Source: Jeotgalibacillus malaysiensis
GTDB lineage: Bacteria > Bacillota > Bacilli > Bacillales > Jeotgalibacillaceae
Reading direction: 5' to 3'
Assembly (NCBI GenBank): GCA_000818095.1
Contig: CP009417.1
Location: forward strand, 310,001 to 374,000
DNA length: 64,000 nt
Below are positions 32,201-41,620 of the stretch, one piece after another (positions within the stretch are counted from its first letter, which is position 1; each line of letters begins with the position of its first letter). Made by a program: the position numbers and the translations under genes. The notes below the pieces were generated by a model, which was not told the origin of the DNA, did no database searches, and saw nothing but the letters and a program-made list of their open reading frames with translations.

Positions 32201-33997
32201 TTACAGTTTTTCAATTGCCTGAGCAATTTCCATGAATGATTTTTTCAATTCTTTATGACGACTACCAAGTAAGGCTGGAACCCCTTGATAGTTTGCATTG
32301 ATAAACTCACGATGAGCATTTGGAACGAACAATCGGACATCTGTTTTGAGCCAATCCGAAATGGCACGCTTATCAAGCTCGGTGTCTTCGTATTTGTTTA
32401 CTACATAATAGAGCTTATCGACGAGATTTATGCTCTTGCTAAGCTCTGTTACCTGTCTGACACTATTTCCAATGTGGCAAACATCTTGAGTTAACGTATA
32501 GAAGACGTGCGTTCCAAAACGCAATGCAATTTCTGTATACGGATTGCTCTTCTCTACATCCGCATCCAACACGATGTAGTGATAGCCACCCTCGAACAGA
32601 AGATGCATACAAAGCTCTTTTAACGCTTGTGGGTTACCCGCTGAAATTTCATTAGAAGATTCGGTGTAACTAGGAGAGAAAAAGAGGAAGTCGAGGTTTT
32701 TCGGGAATAGCTTATATGCTTCCAACATCAGGTCGCCACCATTCGTTCGCTCAATGACTTCTTTCATTCGAGTAATCGATTTATCAACACCCGAATAATC
32801 ATTTGTGTCTAAACTGAATAAAGCGGCTTCCAATCCGTTATTTACATTTCGGTGGAGCTGATAGAGATAGTCCACAGTGGATGGACGTTCTTTTAGCTCG
32901 ATGTAAATCGTTTTATATCCATTTGTTGAAAGTTGGATAGCCGTATTGAGGGCAACTTGAGTATTCCCCACACCATGCTCACTTCCGACAAAGGTCAGGA
33001 TTTTTTGCTTGCTGTGATGTGGGAGTTCACGATTGATAAATCGCTCTGCTTCTTGGTTTTTCTGGAGCAGTTCCACCTCACGTTGCAATTCAATGGCTTT
33101 CAATTTTAATTTTTGCGTTTCGCTATCTTCATCTTGACGGCGAAGCATTTCCTGGCGTTGCAACTCCTCAGCTTCCAGACGAGCCGCTTCTTCACGAGCA
33201 CGAATCTTTTCTAACTGTTGTTGATGTTCCATTTCTCTGCGACGTTCTTCTTCCTGTTGTTTCTTCAATGCTTTTTTGTCAACAACAGGTGTTTCCGGCA
33301 CATCCTTAACAGGTTTTTGTTTTCGACCGAATAACCCTTTCTTTACCGGCTCATCTTCTTGAATCGGTTCTTCTACCGTTTTTTCAGGTTCAGATTCTTC
33401 GTTTTCTTTTTTTGTACCGAATAACCCACGAGATTTGCGAGAACGTTTTTCTTTCTCTTCAACAGCCGGTGTTGTCTGCGGTGTTTCTCTTTCTACAAAA
33501 ATAGTTCTCTCGACATGCTTCACGACTTCTCTTGTATCAGGTGCCTGGAATACAACTTCCTTCGATTTTTCATCAATGATAGGCTTTGGTTGAAAATGAG
33601 CAACATGGTGGTATTGGTTTGGGTTGCGAACTAAATCAATAATCTTTTTAGCTGGCACTTTTTCTTCCGCTAAAATATCAAAGATTTGCATATTCACAAG
33701 CATCGCTAAAAGCTGGTCACCAGGATTTCGTGAGCCTGTAACAAAAACGATTCGCACATGCGGAAATTTCATACGAATATCATAGATAATCTCACTAATT
33801 CGTTCATTTCCTTGTAGTTGTTCCCGAAGAATCACAATGTCAGGTGCATTCTGCTCAATATTTTTGAGAACTCCTTCACGATAAGTTGACGTTCCAACAA
33901 AGTGGAATTCCTCACCGAGTTCTTTTTTAAAGTATTCCTCTAATGAACGAACTCCGATAGCTAATAAAATCTTTTCTTTTGGCTTGTTGTAACTCAT
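32201..33997 (-). CDS. Large CpaE-like protein with defective P-loop, Tad-2
   Basis: 598 aa. Three parts: a receiver-like domain (about residues 1-125, QNAPDIVILREQLQGNERIS), a long charged coiled-coil and linker region (about 190-335, rich in E/K/R and with LFGTKKE / LFGRKQK repeats) and a MinD-like domain. The P-loop reads EHGVGNTQVALN, so the catalytic Lys is Asn; ATP hydrolysis is doubtful. It may act as a scaffold that pairs with the intact CpaE-like protein downstream. First gene of this half of Tad-2. Confidence 0.8.
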   Translation of the reverse strand: MSYNKPKEKILLAIGVRSLEEYFKKELGEEFHFVGTSTYREGVLKNIEQNAPDIVILREQLQGNERISEIIYDIRMKFPHVRIVFVTGSRNPGDQLLAMLVNMQIFDILAEEKVPAKKIIDLVRNPNQYHHVAHFQPKPIIDEKSKEVVFQAPDTREVVKHVERTIFVERETPQTTPAVEEKEKRSRKSRGLFGTKKENEESEPEKTVEEPIQEDEPVKKGLFGRKQKPVKDVPETPVVDKKALKKQQEEERRREMEHQQQLEKIRAREEAARLEAEELQRQEMLRRQDEDSETQKLKLKAIELQREVELLQKNQEAERFINRELPHHSKQKILTFVGSEHGVGNTQVALNTAIQLSTNGYKTIYIELKERPSTVDYLYQLHRNVNNGLEAALFSLDTNDYSGVDKSITRMKEVIERTNGGDLMLEAYKLFPKNLDFLFFSPSYTESSNEISAGNPQALKELCMHLLFEGGYHYIVLDADVEKSNPYTEIALRFGTHVFYTLTQDVCHIGNSVRQVTELSKSINLVDKLYYVVNKYEDTELDKRAISDWLKTDVRLFVPNAHREFINANYQGVPALLGSRHKELKKSFMEIAQAIEKL

Positions 33998-34066
33998 TTG
34001 GATTCATCCCCTTCCCTAATAGACAGGTAGCTCTGCCTAAAGAGGAGAGCTAGTCTTATTTCTTCG

Positions 34067-34090
34067 GTATTATATCTATTCGAATAGAAG
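34067..34090 (-). promoter_or_regulatory. Promoter region of Tad-2 with TCTATTCGAATAGA palindrome
   Basis: The perfect 14-base palindrome at 34075-34088 directly abuts a TATAAT -10 box (minus strand, about 34073-34068). A protein bound here would overlap the promoter. Confidence 0.55.
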
Positions 34091-34124
34091 AGTATAAACA
34101 AAAAGCGGTCGTAGGTTTGGTCAA

Positions 34125-34157
34125 CAAAAAAACTCCGACCGGTTGCCCAATCGGAGT
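34125..34157 (-). terminator. Terminator after the XRE regulator gene
   Basis: Minus strand: ACTCCGATTGGGC / ACCGGTCGGAGT hairpin then TTTTTTTG, right after the stop. Confidence 0.85.
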
Positions 34158-34162
34158 ACATA

Positions 34163-35125
34163 CTATTTCTTTTTACTATTTAACTTTTTCTGCAATTTGA
34201 CAATTTTTACGAACAGGTCTTTTCCTTCTGTCCAAACATCCTCATCTTCCCACTCTTCCTGTACGACTTGTTCAACGATGGAAACGAGTAAATTCTTTTC
34301 AACCGTTCCAATCGTTTTTCCTCCAACTTTTAAAGAAGAAACATTCAATAGGTCAAGAAGTTCAACCGGGTCTGATTTTGAAGGAAGTCCAAGGCTATCC
34401 GCACCTTGCCCAATCATGTTTAATACCATTGTTGGGTCATAATCAAGAGCCGTTGCTAGTTTGACCACGATTGGTACAGATGGTGCACGACGTTGGTTCT
34501 TTTCAAAACGATGAATGTAGGAAACTGAGATTCCTGCTTTATCTGCCAGGTCTTTGAGAGTGTACCCTTTTTGCTTTCGAGCAGAATGTAACCAAGTGCT
34601 GAAATCAAATTTTACACTACGTTCCAGGCGTTTTTGATAGATTCGGATACGCTTTTCAAATTCTCTTTCAATCACACTTTGGTATCCTACACCAATTTCT
34701 GTCATGATGTATTCCATGCTTTTCTTGTATTCTTTTTCAAGCTTCTTGATTTCGGTTTCTGGAATTTTCCCTTTATACTTCTCCTCTAGTTCTTCCATCT
34801 TTGACCAAATAGCTTGAACCGGTTCCCAACCTTTTTTATCAATCAATTCTTGGAACAGTTCCCCACGACTTGTTTTAATTCCGTCGTTATGTGCTTTGGC
34901 AAATTTCAACGCTTCTAAACTACGATAAAGCTTGGTAACAAATTCCGATGTAATAATGCGATGCTTCCATTCTTGTTGGATTTTATCAAACTCTTTTTCA
35001 ATTTTCGGGATATTATTTACAGCACCTTCTGCTTCTAACATCTGAATTAATTTGTTCGCTCGCATAATATCCTTTTGCTCTAATTCTTCTGTAACAGAAG
35101 CCCATTTGTTCTCATTTGACATCAT
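34163..35125 (-). CDS. XRE-family regulator with long helical N-domain
   Basis: 320 aa; GGAGG before a pair of ATG codons at 35125/35122. Residues about 175-235 are a Cro/C1-type helix-turn-helix (LHSARKQKGYTLKDLADKAG, SVSYIHRFEKNQRRAPS). Before it stand 170 mostly helical residues and behind it a C-terminal helical region. Lies next to the Tad-2 promoter and divergent from the promoter at 35180, so it could control either. Ligand and site unknown. Confidence 0.8.
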   Translation of the reverse strand: MMSNENKWASVTEELEQKDIMRANKLIQMLEAEGAVNNIPKIEKEFDKIQQEWKHRIITSEFVTKLYRSLEALKFAKAHNDGIKTSRGELFQELIDKKGWEPVQAIWSKMEELEEKYKGKIPETEIKKLEKEYKKSMEYIMTEIGVGYQSVIEREFEKRIRIYQKRLERSVKFDFSTWLHSARKQKGYTLKDLADKAGISVSYIHRFEKNQRRAPSVPIVVKLATALDYDPTMVLNMIGQGADSLGLPSKSDPVELLDLLNVSSLKVGGKTIGTVEKNLLVSIVEQVVQEEWEDEDVWTEGKDLFVKIVKLQKKLNSKKK

Positions 35126-35179
35126 TCATTCCTCCAGTAAACATTTTTCAAAAAACAGAAAAAAGTTTTTAATATTTTA

Positions 35180-35208
35180 TTGACTTTTGTCAAAAACGTC
35201 ATTATACT
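35180..35208 (+). promoter_or_regulatory. Promoter with TTGAC-N4-GTCAA element
   Basis: TTGACT (35180-35185), 17 bases, TATACT (35203-35208); TTGACTTTTGTCAA covers 35180-35193. A 16-base palindrome GTGACGAACTCGTCAC follows at about 35219-35234 and TTGACTGACAGTCAA at 35354-35368. Confidence 0.75.
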
Positions 35209-35399
35209 AACAGTAGAGAGTGACGAACTCGTCACACAATAAAAAACTATATTAACAAAGGGTTTATGCTTTTTCAATTGATGATATTCGCTCTGACCAA
35301 GCCATCTCATGAGAACTAGTATGCCCAGGGGAGATGTCTTTTATTCCATTATTTTGACTGACAGTCAAAAACACCTTCCGTGCGAAGGGGGAATTTATA

Positions 35400-35675
35400 A
35401 TGGAAAAGAAAAAAATGACACGTGGTACAAAAAAATTGGTGGAAGACGCAATCTCTCAATTGGAGCCGTCTAAGAAAAATAATACAAATGCCATTTGCGA
35501 GAAAATGGTTGAAATGCTGGTAGACCGATTTGATGGTGCCAACCTTGATTATCAACTCAAACGAATGGACTTAGAGACGACTGGACGCATTATCGAGAAG
35601 ATTGATGAATACTTCCAAAAACACCCGAACCTTCTTTTTGAAGAAACGGATAGCCAAGAATTAGCGACTACGTGA
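35400..35675 (+). CDS. Hypothetical small protein, 91 aa
   Basis: AAGGGGGAATTT leader before the ATG, and a strong promoter with operator-like palindromes about 190 bases upstream, so it is regulated and probably well expressed. The product is soluble and helical: a basic start (EKKKMTRGTKKLVEDAISQL) and an acidic end. The size and charge would suit a DNA-binding or antirestriction-like protein, but no family is recognised. Confidence 0.6.
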   Translation: MEKKKMTRGTKKLVEDAISQLEPSKKNNTNAICEKMVEMLVDRFDGANLDYQLKRMDLETTGRIIEKIDEYFQKHPNLLFEETDSQELATT

Positions 35676-35776
35676 CCTGGAACGATAACTGTTCGTCATT
35701 CAGGGAAAAAACATCTTGTGAATAGCTGATAGTATCACCCTTTTCATAGTGAGAATTCAATCACGAGATAAAAAGG

Positions 35777-35807
35777 AGAGCTGGAAAATCATTTCTAGCT
35801 CTTTTTC
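35777..35807 (+). terminator. Terminator after the 91-aa gene
   Basis: AGAGCTGGAAA ATCA TTTCTAGCTCT followed by TTTTCTT. Confidence 0.88.
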
Positions 35808-35876
35808 TTATTTACAATACTAAATATTTTTCTACAAAAAGTCAATGAATAAATATTATTTAAAGTGAAATATTTT

Positions 35877-35950
35877 TTGACTGTTGTCGTTTTCTTCTGG
35901 CACTACTGTCGTTTTCTTTGGGCAATGTTGTCCTTTTCATTCGTCGTTGT
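35877..35950. repeat. 22-bp-period direct repeats before the replication-relaxation gene
   Basis: TGTTGTCGTTTTCTT (35882), TACTGTCGTTTTCTT (35904) and TGTTGTCCTTTTCAT (35926) lie exactly 22 bases apart, about two helical turns, with a partial fourth copy after them. The first overlaps a worn TTGAC-N4-GTC element (35877-35890). The gap 35676-36033 also holds the terminator above. A protein-binding array is likely. Confidence 0.65.
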
Positions 35951-36033
35951 TCTACCTGTTGATGGTTGTAAAGGAACCATTCATCACATAAAAAGAGAAG
36001 CGAAGCAATTTATCTTATAAGGAGGGATAGCCG

Positions 36034-37338
36034 ATGCGTAAAGAATTAAGAGACGCAATTAACGAGCTGGAACGAGTGGATATCAAACTCTTGCATAAAC
36101 TGTATCTTTTCCGTTGCTTGACCATCCGTCAGGCATATCGGGTTTTGTATAAAGAGGAATATGATTCATTTCTTGATTTTGAGAATGAGCGATTAAATAA
36201 GTTGATTGAACTGGGTGTTATTGAAAAAGTCGCTTTTCACATTGATAATTTCGCTCTATTTCTGACGACAAACGGAGTGGATATTGTTCGAGAAGCTGTT
36301 CAATTACCGACTCAAATCTTTAATCCTGATACAAAAACGGTAAAGCGAGGTTATTATCGAGCTGGCGAACTGAGAATGAGTCCACGGCTTATCAATCACC
36401 AAGTGCACTTGAATCAGTTTATCCTTGAGTTTTCGAACATTGCTGAAGACTACGGATACACGTTCAATTATTTTGATGAAAAACACGTCTCGCAGTATTT
36501 CACGATTCGTCCTGATGGGTTGATTCAAATTTATGATACCGATTTTTTTATTGAAATGGATATGGGGACGGAAAGTCAAAAGCAATTAACGGAGAAATGG
36601 AATCACTATAGAGACTTCTTCCGCTCTCAAGAATATAACGAGAAAGAAAAGAAAATTGTCGTGCTGTTTATCACACAGACCAACAAGAACCTTGATGCCA
36701 GAAAAGATATCGTTCGCTATACAGCATCACAAGCGATTATTGACGTTTTTGGCGAAGGATTTGATATGCACATTGGTTCCCGTGAAGAATTGTTGAAATT
36801 GGTGTTTGAAGAGCTTATTCCAGATATGGTGCAACAGAATGATACGAAAGCAAAAGTCTTACGTCTTCTTCATCAATATCACGGATTTAGCATTGCTCAA
36901 GGCGAACGTCTTCGTGGGATGCTTCATGATACCACTTACGAGTATTACATTCGTAGACTCAATGATGATGGCGGGATTCGAGCCTTGTTTGGACGTGTTC
37001 AAGAATTTGTTTTGGATGACTACACCACTCAACCGCTATCCGTTCTCCACAAGATTACGTACCACAAACGAAATTCGAATTCGTATCGGTTGAAGATGCA
37101 ACGGGAGATTCCATACATTGTGGTGGCATCGGATGAGCAGACCTTATACAAAGACCTATTGGTGACAGATATTAAGAATCTCGAAAACATATTCTTTACA
37201 ACGGTCGAGCGATTGGAACGCCGTGACTTCCATAGTGCTCTCTTCCAAATCGACATGCAAGGAAACCTGTACCACTTTAAAAATGATGGACTTTCAGAAC
37301 GAGTCTATGAAAGCAACGTTCGTGAAGACCTCATCTAA
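36034..37338 (+). CDS. Replication-relaxation family protein
   Basis: 434 aa; AAGGAGGG before the ATG. The N-terminal 80 residues are a winged helix (DIKLLHKLYLFRCLTIRQAY, LNKLIELGVIEKVAF). FFIEMDMGTESQKQLTEKWN at about residues 170-190 is the hallmark of the Replic_Relax family of plasmid and integrative-element proteins, which has a nuclease-like core. Those proteins take part in plasmid replication, copy control or DNA relaxation. The repeats upstream may be its binding sites (inference). No relaxase His-triad is seen. Confidence 0.75.
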   Translation: MRKELRDAINELERVDIKLLHKLYLFRCLTIRQAYRVLYKEEYDSFLDFENERLNKLIELGVIEKVAFHIDNFALFLTTNGVDIVREAVQLPTQIFNPDTKTVKRGYYRAGELRMSPRLINHQVHLNQFILEFSNIAEDYGYTFNYFDEKHVSQYFTIRPDGLIQIYDTDFFIEMDMGTESQKQLTEKWNHYRDFFRSQEYNEKEKKIVVLFITQTNKNLDARKDIVRYTASQAIIDVFGEGFDMHIGSREELLKLVFEELIPDMVQQNDTKAKVLRLLHQYHGFSIAQGERLRGMLHDTTYEYYIRRLNDDGGIRALFGRVQEFVLDDYTTQPLSVLHKITYHKRNSNSYRLKMQREIPYIVVASDEQTLYKDLLVTDIKNLENIFFTTVERLERRDFHSALFQIDMQGNLYHFKNDGLSERVYESNVREDLI

Positions 37339-37363
37339 TAGGATTGTCTTTCCAACTCCATAA

Positions 37364-37392
37364 TAAAAGACCTCAAATCAGAGGTCTTTTTT
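37364..37392. terminator. Bidirectional terminator
   Basis: AAAGACCTC AAATCA GAGGTCTTT with A- and T-runs on both sides, between convergent genes. Confidence 0.88.
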
Positions 37393-37394
37393 GT

Positions 37395-37574
37395 TTAGCT
37401 AATTTTATCTGCGGATTCTTGAGCGATAGCTTTCTCTAATGCTTCACGGGACGCTTCATACTTTTCATCCCAATGTTTTTTCGCTTGCTTGCTCAACCCG
37501 GGTGTCTTTTTTGTGAGATATGCGACTAGCACCTCTCGTTTTAATTGATGTATCGTCTTCTCTTTCTCTCTCAT
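37395..37574 (-). CDS. Small helical protein, 59 aa
   Basis: Starts at 37574 (AAAGGAGA upstream); an open frame continues into the thymidine kinase gene but without support. MREKEKTIHQLKREVLVAYL and the charged helix EALEKAIAQESADKIS make a small soluble helical protein of unknown role. It follows tdk by 23 bases and shares its terminator, so both are in one transcript. Confidence 0.5.
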   Translation of the reverse strand: MREKEKTIHQLKREVLVAYLTKKTPGLSKQAKKHWDEKYEASREALEKAIAQESADKIS

Positions 37575-37597
37575 GATACATCTCTCCTTTCTGCCTT

Positions 37598-38167
37598 CTA
37601 ACGTTGATTTTTCTTGCTGTAACAGCTTCGGCAAAGAGCTTCATATAAGTCGCTGTGTCCTAGCTCTACAAGTTTATCATTTTGTACTTTTTTATGACTG
37701 ATATAAGCATCTTCTCCACATGACATGCAAACAGCTTTGTGTTTATTGACTTCATCAGCGATACTCATCAACTGTTGAGTAATATAAAACGGATTGCCTT
37801 TAAAATCAAGGTCTAATCCAGCAACATACACTCTCTTCCCCTGTTGAACGAGTTGTTCAATGTCTTCAATGACCTGTTCTTTAAAGAATTGGATTTCGTC
37901 AATCAACACAACATCCGAAGACATAACATCCGAAATGGATAATAGACTACCGTGAATATCTGTACTAATAGCCGGAACCTTGTCTCCATTGTGCGTGGTA
38001 ACTGAAAATTCGTCGTATCGATTGTCTAAATCCGGTTTGATGAACACCGCCTTGATTCCAGCGTATTCATAGCGTTTGCCCTTTCGTCGAATCGCATCAC
38101 TCTTACCACTAAACATTGACCCGCATTCTACCACAAGTCCTTCTTTGATATTTCTTGTCATATTCAT
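37598..38167 (-). CDS. tdk: Thymidine kinase
   Basis: 189 aa, the usual length for the type II (TK1-like) enzyme. P-loop ECGSMFSGKSDAIRR, the DEIQFF motif at about residue 88 that carries the catalytic Glu, and the structural zinc site CMSCG ... CRSCY at the end are all present. It phosphorylates thymidine (and deoxyuridine) for dTTP salvage. GGGGGAAT precedes the ATG. With tmk at 48.3 kb it gives two steps of the same pathway. Confidence 0.93.
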   Translation of the reverse strand: MNMTRNIKEGLVVECGSMFSGKSDAIRRKGKRYEYAGIKAVFIKPDLDNRYDEFSVTTHNGDKVPAISTDIHGSLLSISDVMSSDVVLIDEIQFFKEQVIEDIEQLVQQGKRVYVAGLDLDFKGNPFYITQQLMSIADEVNKHKAVCMSCGEDAYISHKKVQNDKLVELGHSDLYEALCRSCYSKKNQR

Positions 38168-38249
38168 GTTTATTCCCCCGATTCTGCTTAAATAGTCGTT
38201 TTATTATAGTTTTATATGTCGTACTCAATCATTTTTTGATATATAGACA

Positions 38250-38276
38250 AAGAAAAAGGAGTGAAAATTCACTCCT
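38250..38276 (-). terminator. Terminator after the 1053-aa secreted protein
   Basis: Minus strand: AGGAGTGAA TTTTCACTCCT then TTTTCTTTG, about 55 bases past the stop. Confidence 0.75.
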
Positions 38277-38332
38277 ATCTCTTTTTGTGCGATATTATAG
38301 CACGGTATAACATTAGTTGATATTTTCATCCA

Positions 38333-41300
38333 TTACTGAATGATAGTATCCACCAAGTCATCCGTCGCAGAACCTTTGACTTCAAAACGAAGCTCATGGT
38401 TATCCCCTAGCAAGCTAGGCTCATAAACACTTAGTCCATTTACATCGATAAGGTTCTTTGTCGGAATACCATTAATTTGTGGAGTCCACACATTAATCTG
38501 ATATTCGCCATCTTTCACATTTTCTCCAACGTAGACTTTACCTGGCTCCTCGACACCCATATCATTTGATACTTGCATCGTGTAAACGAACAGTTGGTCT
38601 TCTACATTATCGAGCTTACTTGCTCTCGTATCGAGAACGAGCTTTGGAACGGTTCCATTTGCTCCGGTTACCGACATCGCCTTGTCCATTCCTGGCACTT
38701 TGACGAAGATGTCTTGTGGAATGTTTGGCTCCACGTGGTAAGGGCGTACTGAGGTTCCTGTACCGGTACGGCTTAGACGGTTTGCAAAGTTTGGAATGTC
38801 CACTTTGCCAGGCTGAGTGCTGAATGCGTTCGTCTTGTAAGCGACTTCTACTTTCAACTCATAACCATATCCCGCTTTGATTCGTGGTAACTTAGAAGCT
38901 GTCAGCATATCAACCCAGCCGTTTGCATCTGCTCCCACCTGTTCACGATTATCTTTCGTGTACTTCGAACGGAATAAGACACGTTGAATCTTGTAGGATT
39001 CTTCCTGTTCAACTTTTTCCGTCGTAGCAACAGGTTTTTGCGTGTACTTCGTGAAGACATAATCGTTTCCACTCTTCGACTGATACGGAACTCGTACACC
39101 TTTGAAATCTGTTACACGGTATTCTTGTGTCCAGGTGTTCTCTGTGTTTGAGACCCATTCGTCATCACCAGGTGTTAACATGTATCCAGACACATAACCA
39201 GATGTGTTATTGTTTCCATAGTTATCACCTTTAGGTAGAGAAATCAGGCTAAGGTTTTGAAGTGTGGATGCAGAGTTATTTGCTTTCACATTTTCCGTCT
39301 TAGAGAATTCCCAAGCATCGCCCGTATCATTGATATTCACAGTTGCCGCCATCCAATCATGTGGCTTAACATCTGCTTCCATTTCCACAACAACATTTTT
39401 ATTCTTCCCTTCAACCAAGTGTTCTGTGAACGTCTTAGTTTTTCCGTCTAATGTAACGGAGAAGTCAATATCTTCCTGGAAGTTTTTCTTGATGGCTTCT
39501 GATGGTGCATCCTGTGTAAGTGTAAAGCTAACAGCCACTTTCATCTTACCACCAGTTGCAGTACGCTCTGTACGAGGAACCACTTGAAGGTTTTCTACAC
39601 CATAATCATACGGACGTTCCCAAAGTTTCGTGTGAATGTCTGTGCCACTATTGTAACGCTGATAACTATCCGAAATCTCAAAGTCTCCAGTCGCTTTCAC
39701 GTAAGGATTCTCATAAAGAACTGCCTCTTTTGTCGTAAATTGGAATTTGTCCCCATTTGAAACTTGACTCCGAATTCGAATAGTTTCTTGAGAGAAGTCA
39801 GATGAACCACGTGGAAGTTTCCGCTCGATATTTGATTTCACAGAAAGGTCTACCATTGGGTAGTACCAGTAGTCAAAGACCGGATATTTATTCCCATCTT
39901 TATCTGTCGCAGTATAGTATCTTGCTTCTCGAATATCTCCGCCATTGTACTGATACGTATAGCGAACACGGTATTTTTCACCAGGAATCGGTTGTGGAAC
40001 AACTTTTCCGCTTTCATCAATTAACTCAATTTTTTCCATTTGCATGTCCCCTGGTTTTGCTTTTACCGCAATTGGAAGAATTGCCGCATCATCGTCTGTG
40101 TTCAGGTTATCCTGTTGTTTACGATGTTCAGCCCCAATGAGTCCCGTCAGCATAATCGAACGGTCAGCTTGGTCATCCGGGATGATGATATCTCGAAGAT
40201 AGAAGTTCATCGACCCCTTAGCGGCAATTTTGCCACCTTTAACGGCTTTCAGGTATTCGTTTCCGTTTGTTCCACGGAAGTTTGAAGGATAAGCAGTTGT
40301 GGGGTTGTAGTTCTTTTTATAACCAGACTCTACAACCGATTGAGGTACTTTCGTAGCAACATTGTTGAGGTTTTTCACGGTTACTTTCAAATCGTACTTT
40401 GTTTGAGTGTAGAGAACTTTTTCTCCACGATATGAAACGCTTCCCGTTTTCTTGCCTGGTGAATTATTCGTATATACACCTACGATATCCCCTGACGATT
40501 TCTCAATGACTTCCATTCGTGTAATCATCAAGTTACGCTGTTCAACTTCGTTAATAACTGCATATTCCATGTAACGGTAAACGGGGTTGCGAGTTGTCCC
40601 AACGTTCCAAATTCCACGGAATACACCCGTGTCATGCAAAGCAGGGGCTGTTAATGACAGTCTGTCCATCCAGTAACCAATCGAATACGATTTTCCGTTG
40701 TACTTTGTCATCGTTGGATTTTGAGCGAGGAGTTTTTTCACTAAATTGTACTTTGTGTCAAAACGCTTTTTCTCTGCAATCAAACTATCTTTCTCTCTAG
40801 CGGAAGCTTTATCAATTTGAGACTGAGTGATTGGACGAGCGGTATCAAAAGTCGTCCCCGGAACAAAGTTTGGTAGCTTTGAATTCTGCCAAGGTTTTGT
40901 TACATAAGGATGCTTGTGTGGGTGGTACCCATACCCATAATCTTCAGGGAATAACGCATTTCCGGTTGAAGCGGCATCAGAGCTATACCCTAAATAACGC
41001 CATTCTCCATATTTACCAGGAAATTCACCGGTCGTATCCATGTTTACACTTGGTACAAAACCACCTGCAGTCCCTTTTTTTACAGAAGCAATGGATTTCG
41101 CTTTTGTTTTAAAGTTATGGTTGCTACGTGAAGCAAGCAAACCACTTGTCGTCCATGCTCCAACATTTCCTGCTTTCTTTGTATAATAGTTCTCATACAG
41201 ACCTGAATAGTTAGATAATCCCGTTTTCACATCTCTTGGTCGAACTGGTGAGTAAAAGTAAACGCCATTTTTATAAGTCTTGTAAACAAGTGGACTACCA

Positions 41301-41494
41301 AATTTATTGTACCATTCACGACGGTCTTTGTTTCTCGTGCTAAACGACATAGAAGTAGTATCGAACGGGTTTTTATCAAAGCTATTGTCACCACTATTAA
41401 TGTAGTTTTTAGCTAGAACAGGAGTTGTATATCCTGACAGTATCATAGTAAAAGCCACAGCAGAAAGTGATGCTCTTTTTATATTTTTATTCAT
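38333..41494 (-). CDS. Large secreted protein of unknown function, 1053 aa
   Basis: GGAGGGAG before the ATG. Signal peptide: NKNIKRASLSAVAFTMILSG then TTPVLAK. No C-terminal LPXTG motif or membrane anchor is seen, so it is either released or held by other means. It has an N-terminal region rich in Tyr/Asn/Gly (residues 30-260), a Lys/Asp-rich centre and several beta-sandwich-like modules (MKVAVSFTLTQDAPSEAIKK, VVVEMEADVKPHDWM). It resembles surface adhesins by composition only. First of three secreted proteins here; a load or surface partner for a Tad system is inference. Confidence 0.7.
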   Translation of the reverse strand: MNKNIKRASLSAVAFTMILSGYTTPVLAKNYINSGDNSFDKNPFDTTSMSFSTRNKDRREWYNKFGSPLVYKTYKNGVYFYSPVRPRDVKTGLSNYSGLYENYYTKKAGNVGAWTTSGLLASRSNHNFKTKAKSIASVKKGTAGGFVPSVNMDTTGEFPGKYGEWRYLGYSSDAASTGNALFPEDYGYGYHPHKHPYVTKPWQNSKLPNFVPGTTFDTARPITQSQIDKASAREKDSLIAEKKRFDTKYNLVKKLLAQNPTMTKYNGKSYSIGYWMDRLSLTAPALHDTGVFRGIWNVGTTRNPVYRYMEYAVINEVEQRNLMITRMEVIEKSSGDIVGVYTNNSPGKKTGSVSYRGEKVLYTQTKYDLKVTVKNLNNVATKVPQSVVESGYKKNYNPTTAYPSNFRGTNGNEYLKAVKGGKIAAKGSMNFYLRDIIIPDDQADRSIMLTGLIGAEHRKQQDNLNTDDDAAILPIAVKAKPGDMQMEKIELIDESGKVVPQPIPGEKYRVRYTYQYNGGDIREARYYTATDKDGNKYPVFDYWYYPMVDLSVKSNIERKLPRGSSDFSQETIRIRSQVSNGDKFQFTTKEAVLYENPYVKATGDFEISDSYQRYNSGTDIHTKLWERPYDYGVENLQVVPRTERTATGGKMKVAVSFTLTQDAPSEAIKKNFQEDIDFSVTLDGKTKTFTEHLVEGKNKNVVVEMEADVKPHDWMAATVNINDTGDAWEFSKTENVKANNSASTLQNLSLISLPKGDNYGNNNTSGYVSGYMLTPGDDEWVSNTENTWTQEYRVTDFKGVRVPYQSKSGNDYVFTKYTQKPVATTEKVEQEESYKIQRVLFRSKYTKDNREQVGADANGWVDMLTASKLPRIKAGYGYELKVEVAYKTNAFSTQPGKVDIPNFANRLSRTGTGTSVRPYHVEPNIPQDIFVKVPGMDKAMSVTGANGTVPKLVLDTRASKLDNVEDQLFVYTMQVSNDMGVEEPGKVYVGENVKDGEYQINVWTPQINGIPTKNLIDVNGLSVYEPSLLGDNHELRFEVKGSATDDLVDTIIQ

Positions 41495-41574
41495 AGTCTC
41501 CCTCCATTCTTTCTTAATCTTGTTTTATTATAGAATAGGAAGGAAAGACTATTCATCTTTTTGATGTCTTACCA

Positions 41575-41607
41575 AAAAAAATAAAAGAACGATACTAAGT
41601 ATCGCTC
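41575..41607 (-). terminator. Terminator after the SH3b protein
   Basis: Minus strand: GAGCGATAC TTA GTATCGTTC then TTTTATTTTTTTTGG. Confidence 0.82.
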
Positions 41608-41620
41608 TCATTCTTGTAAC

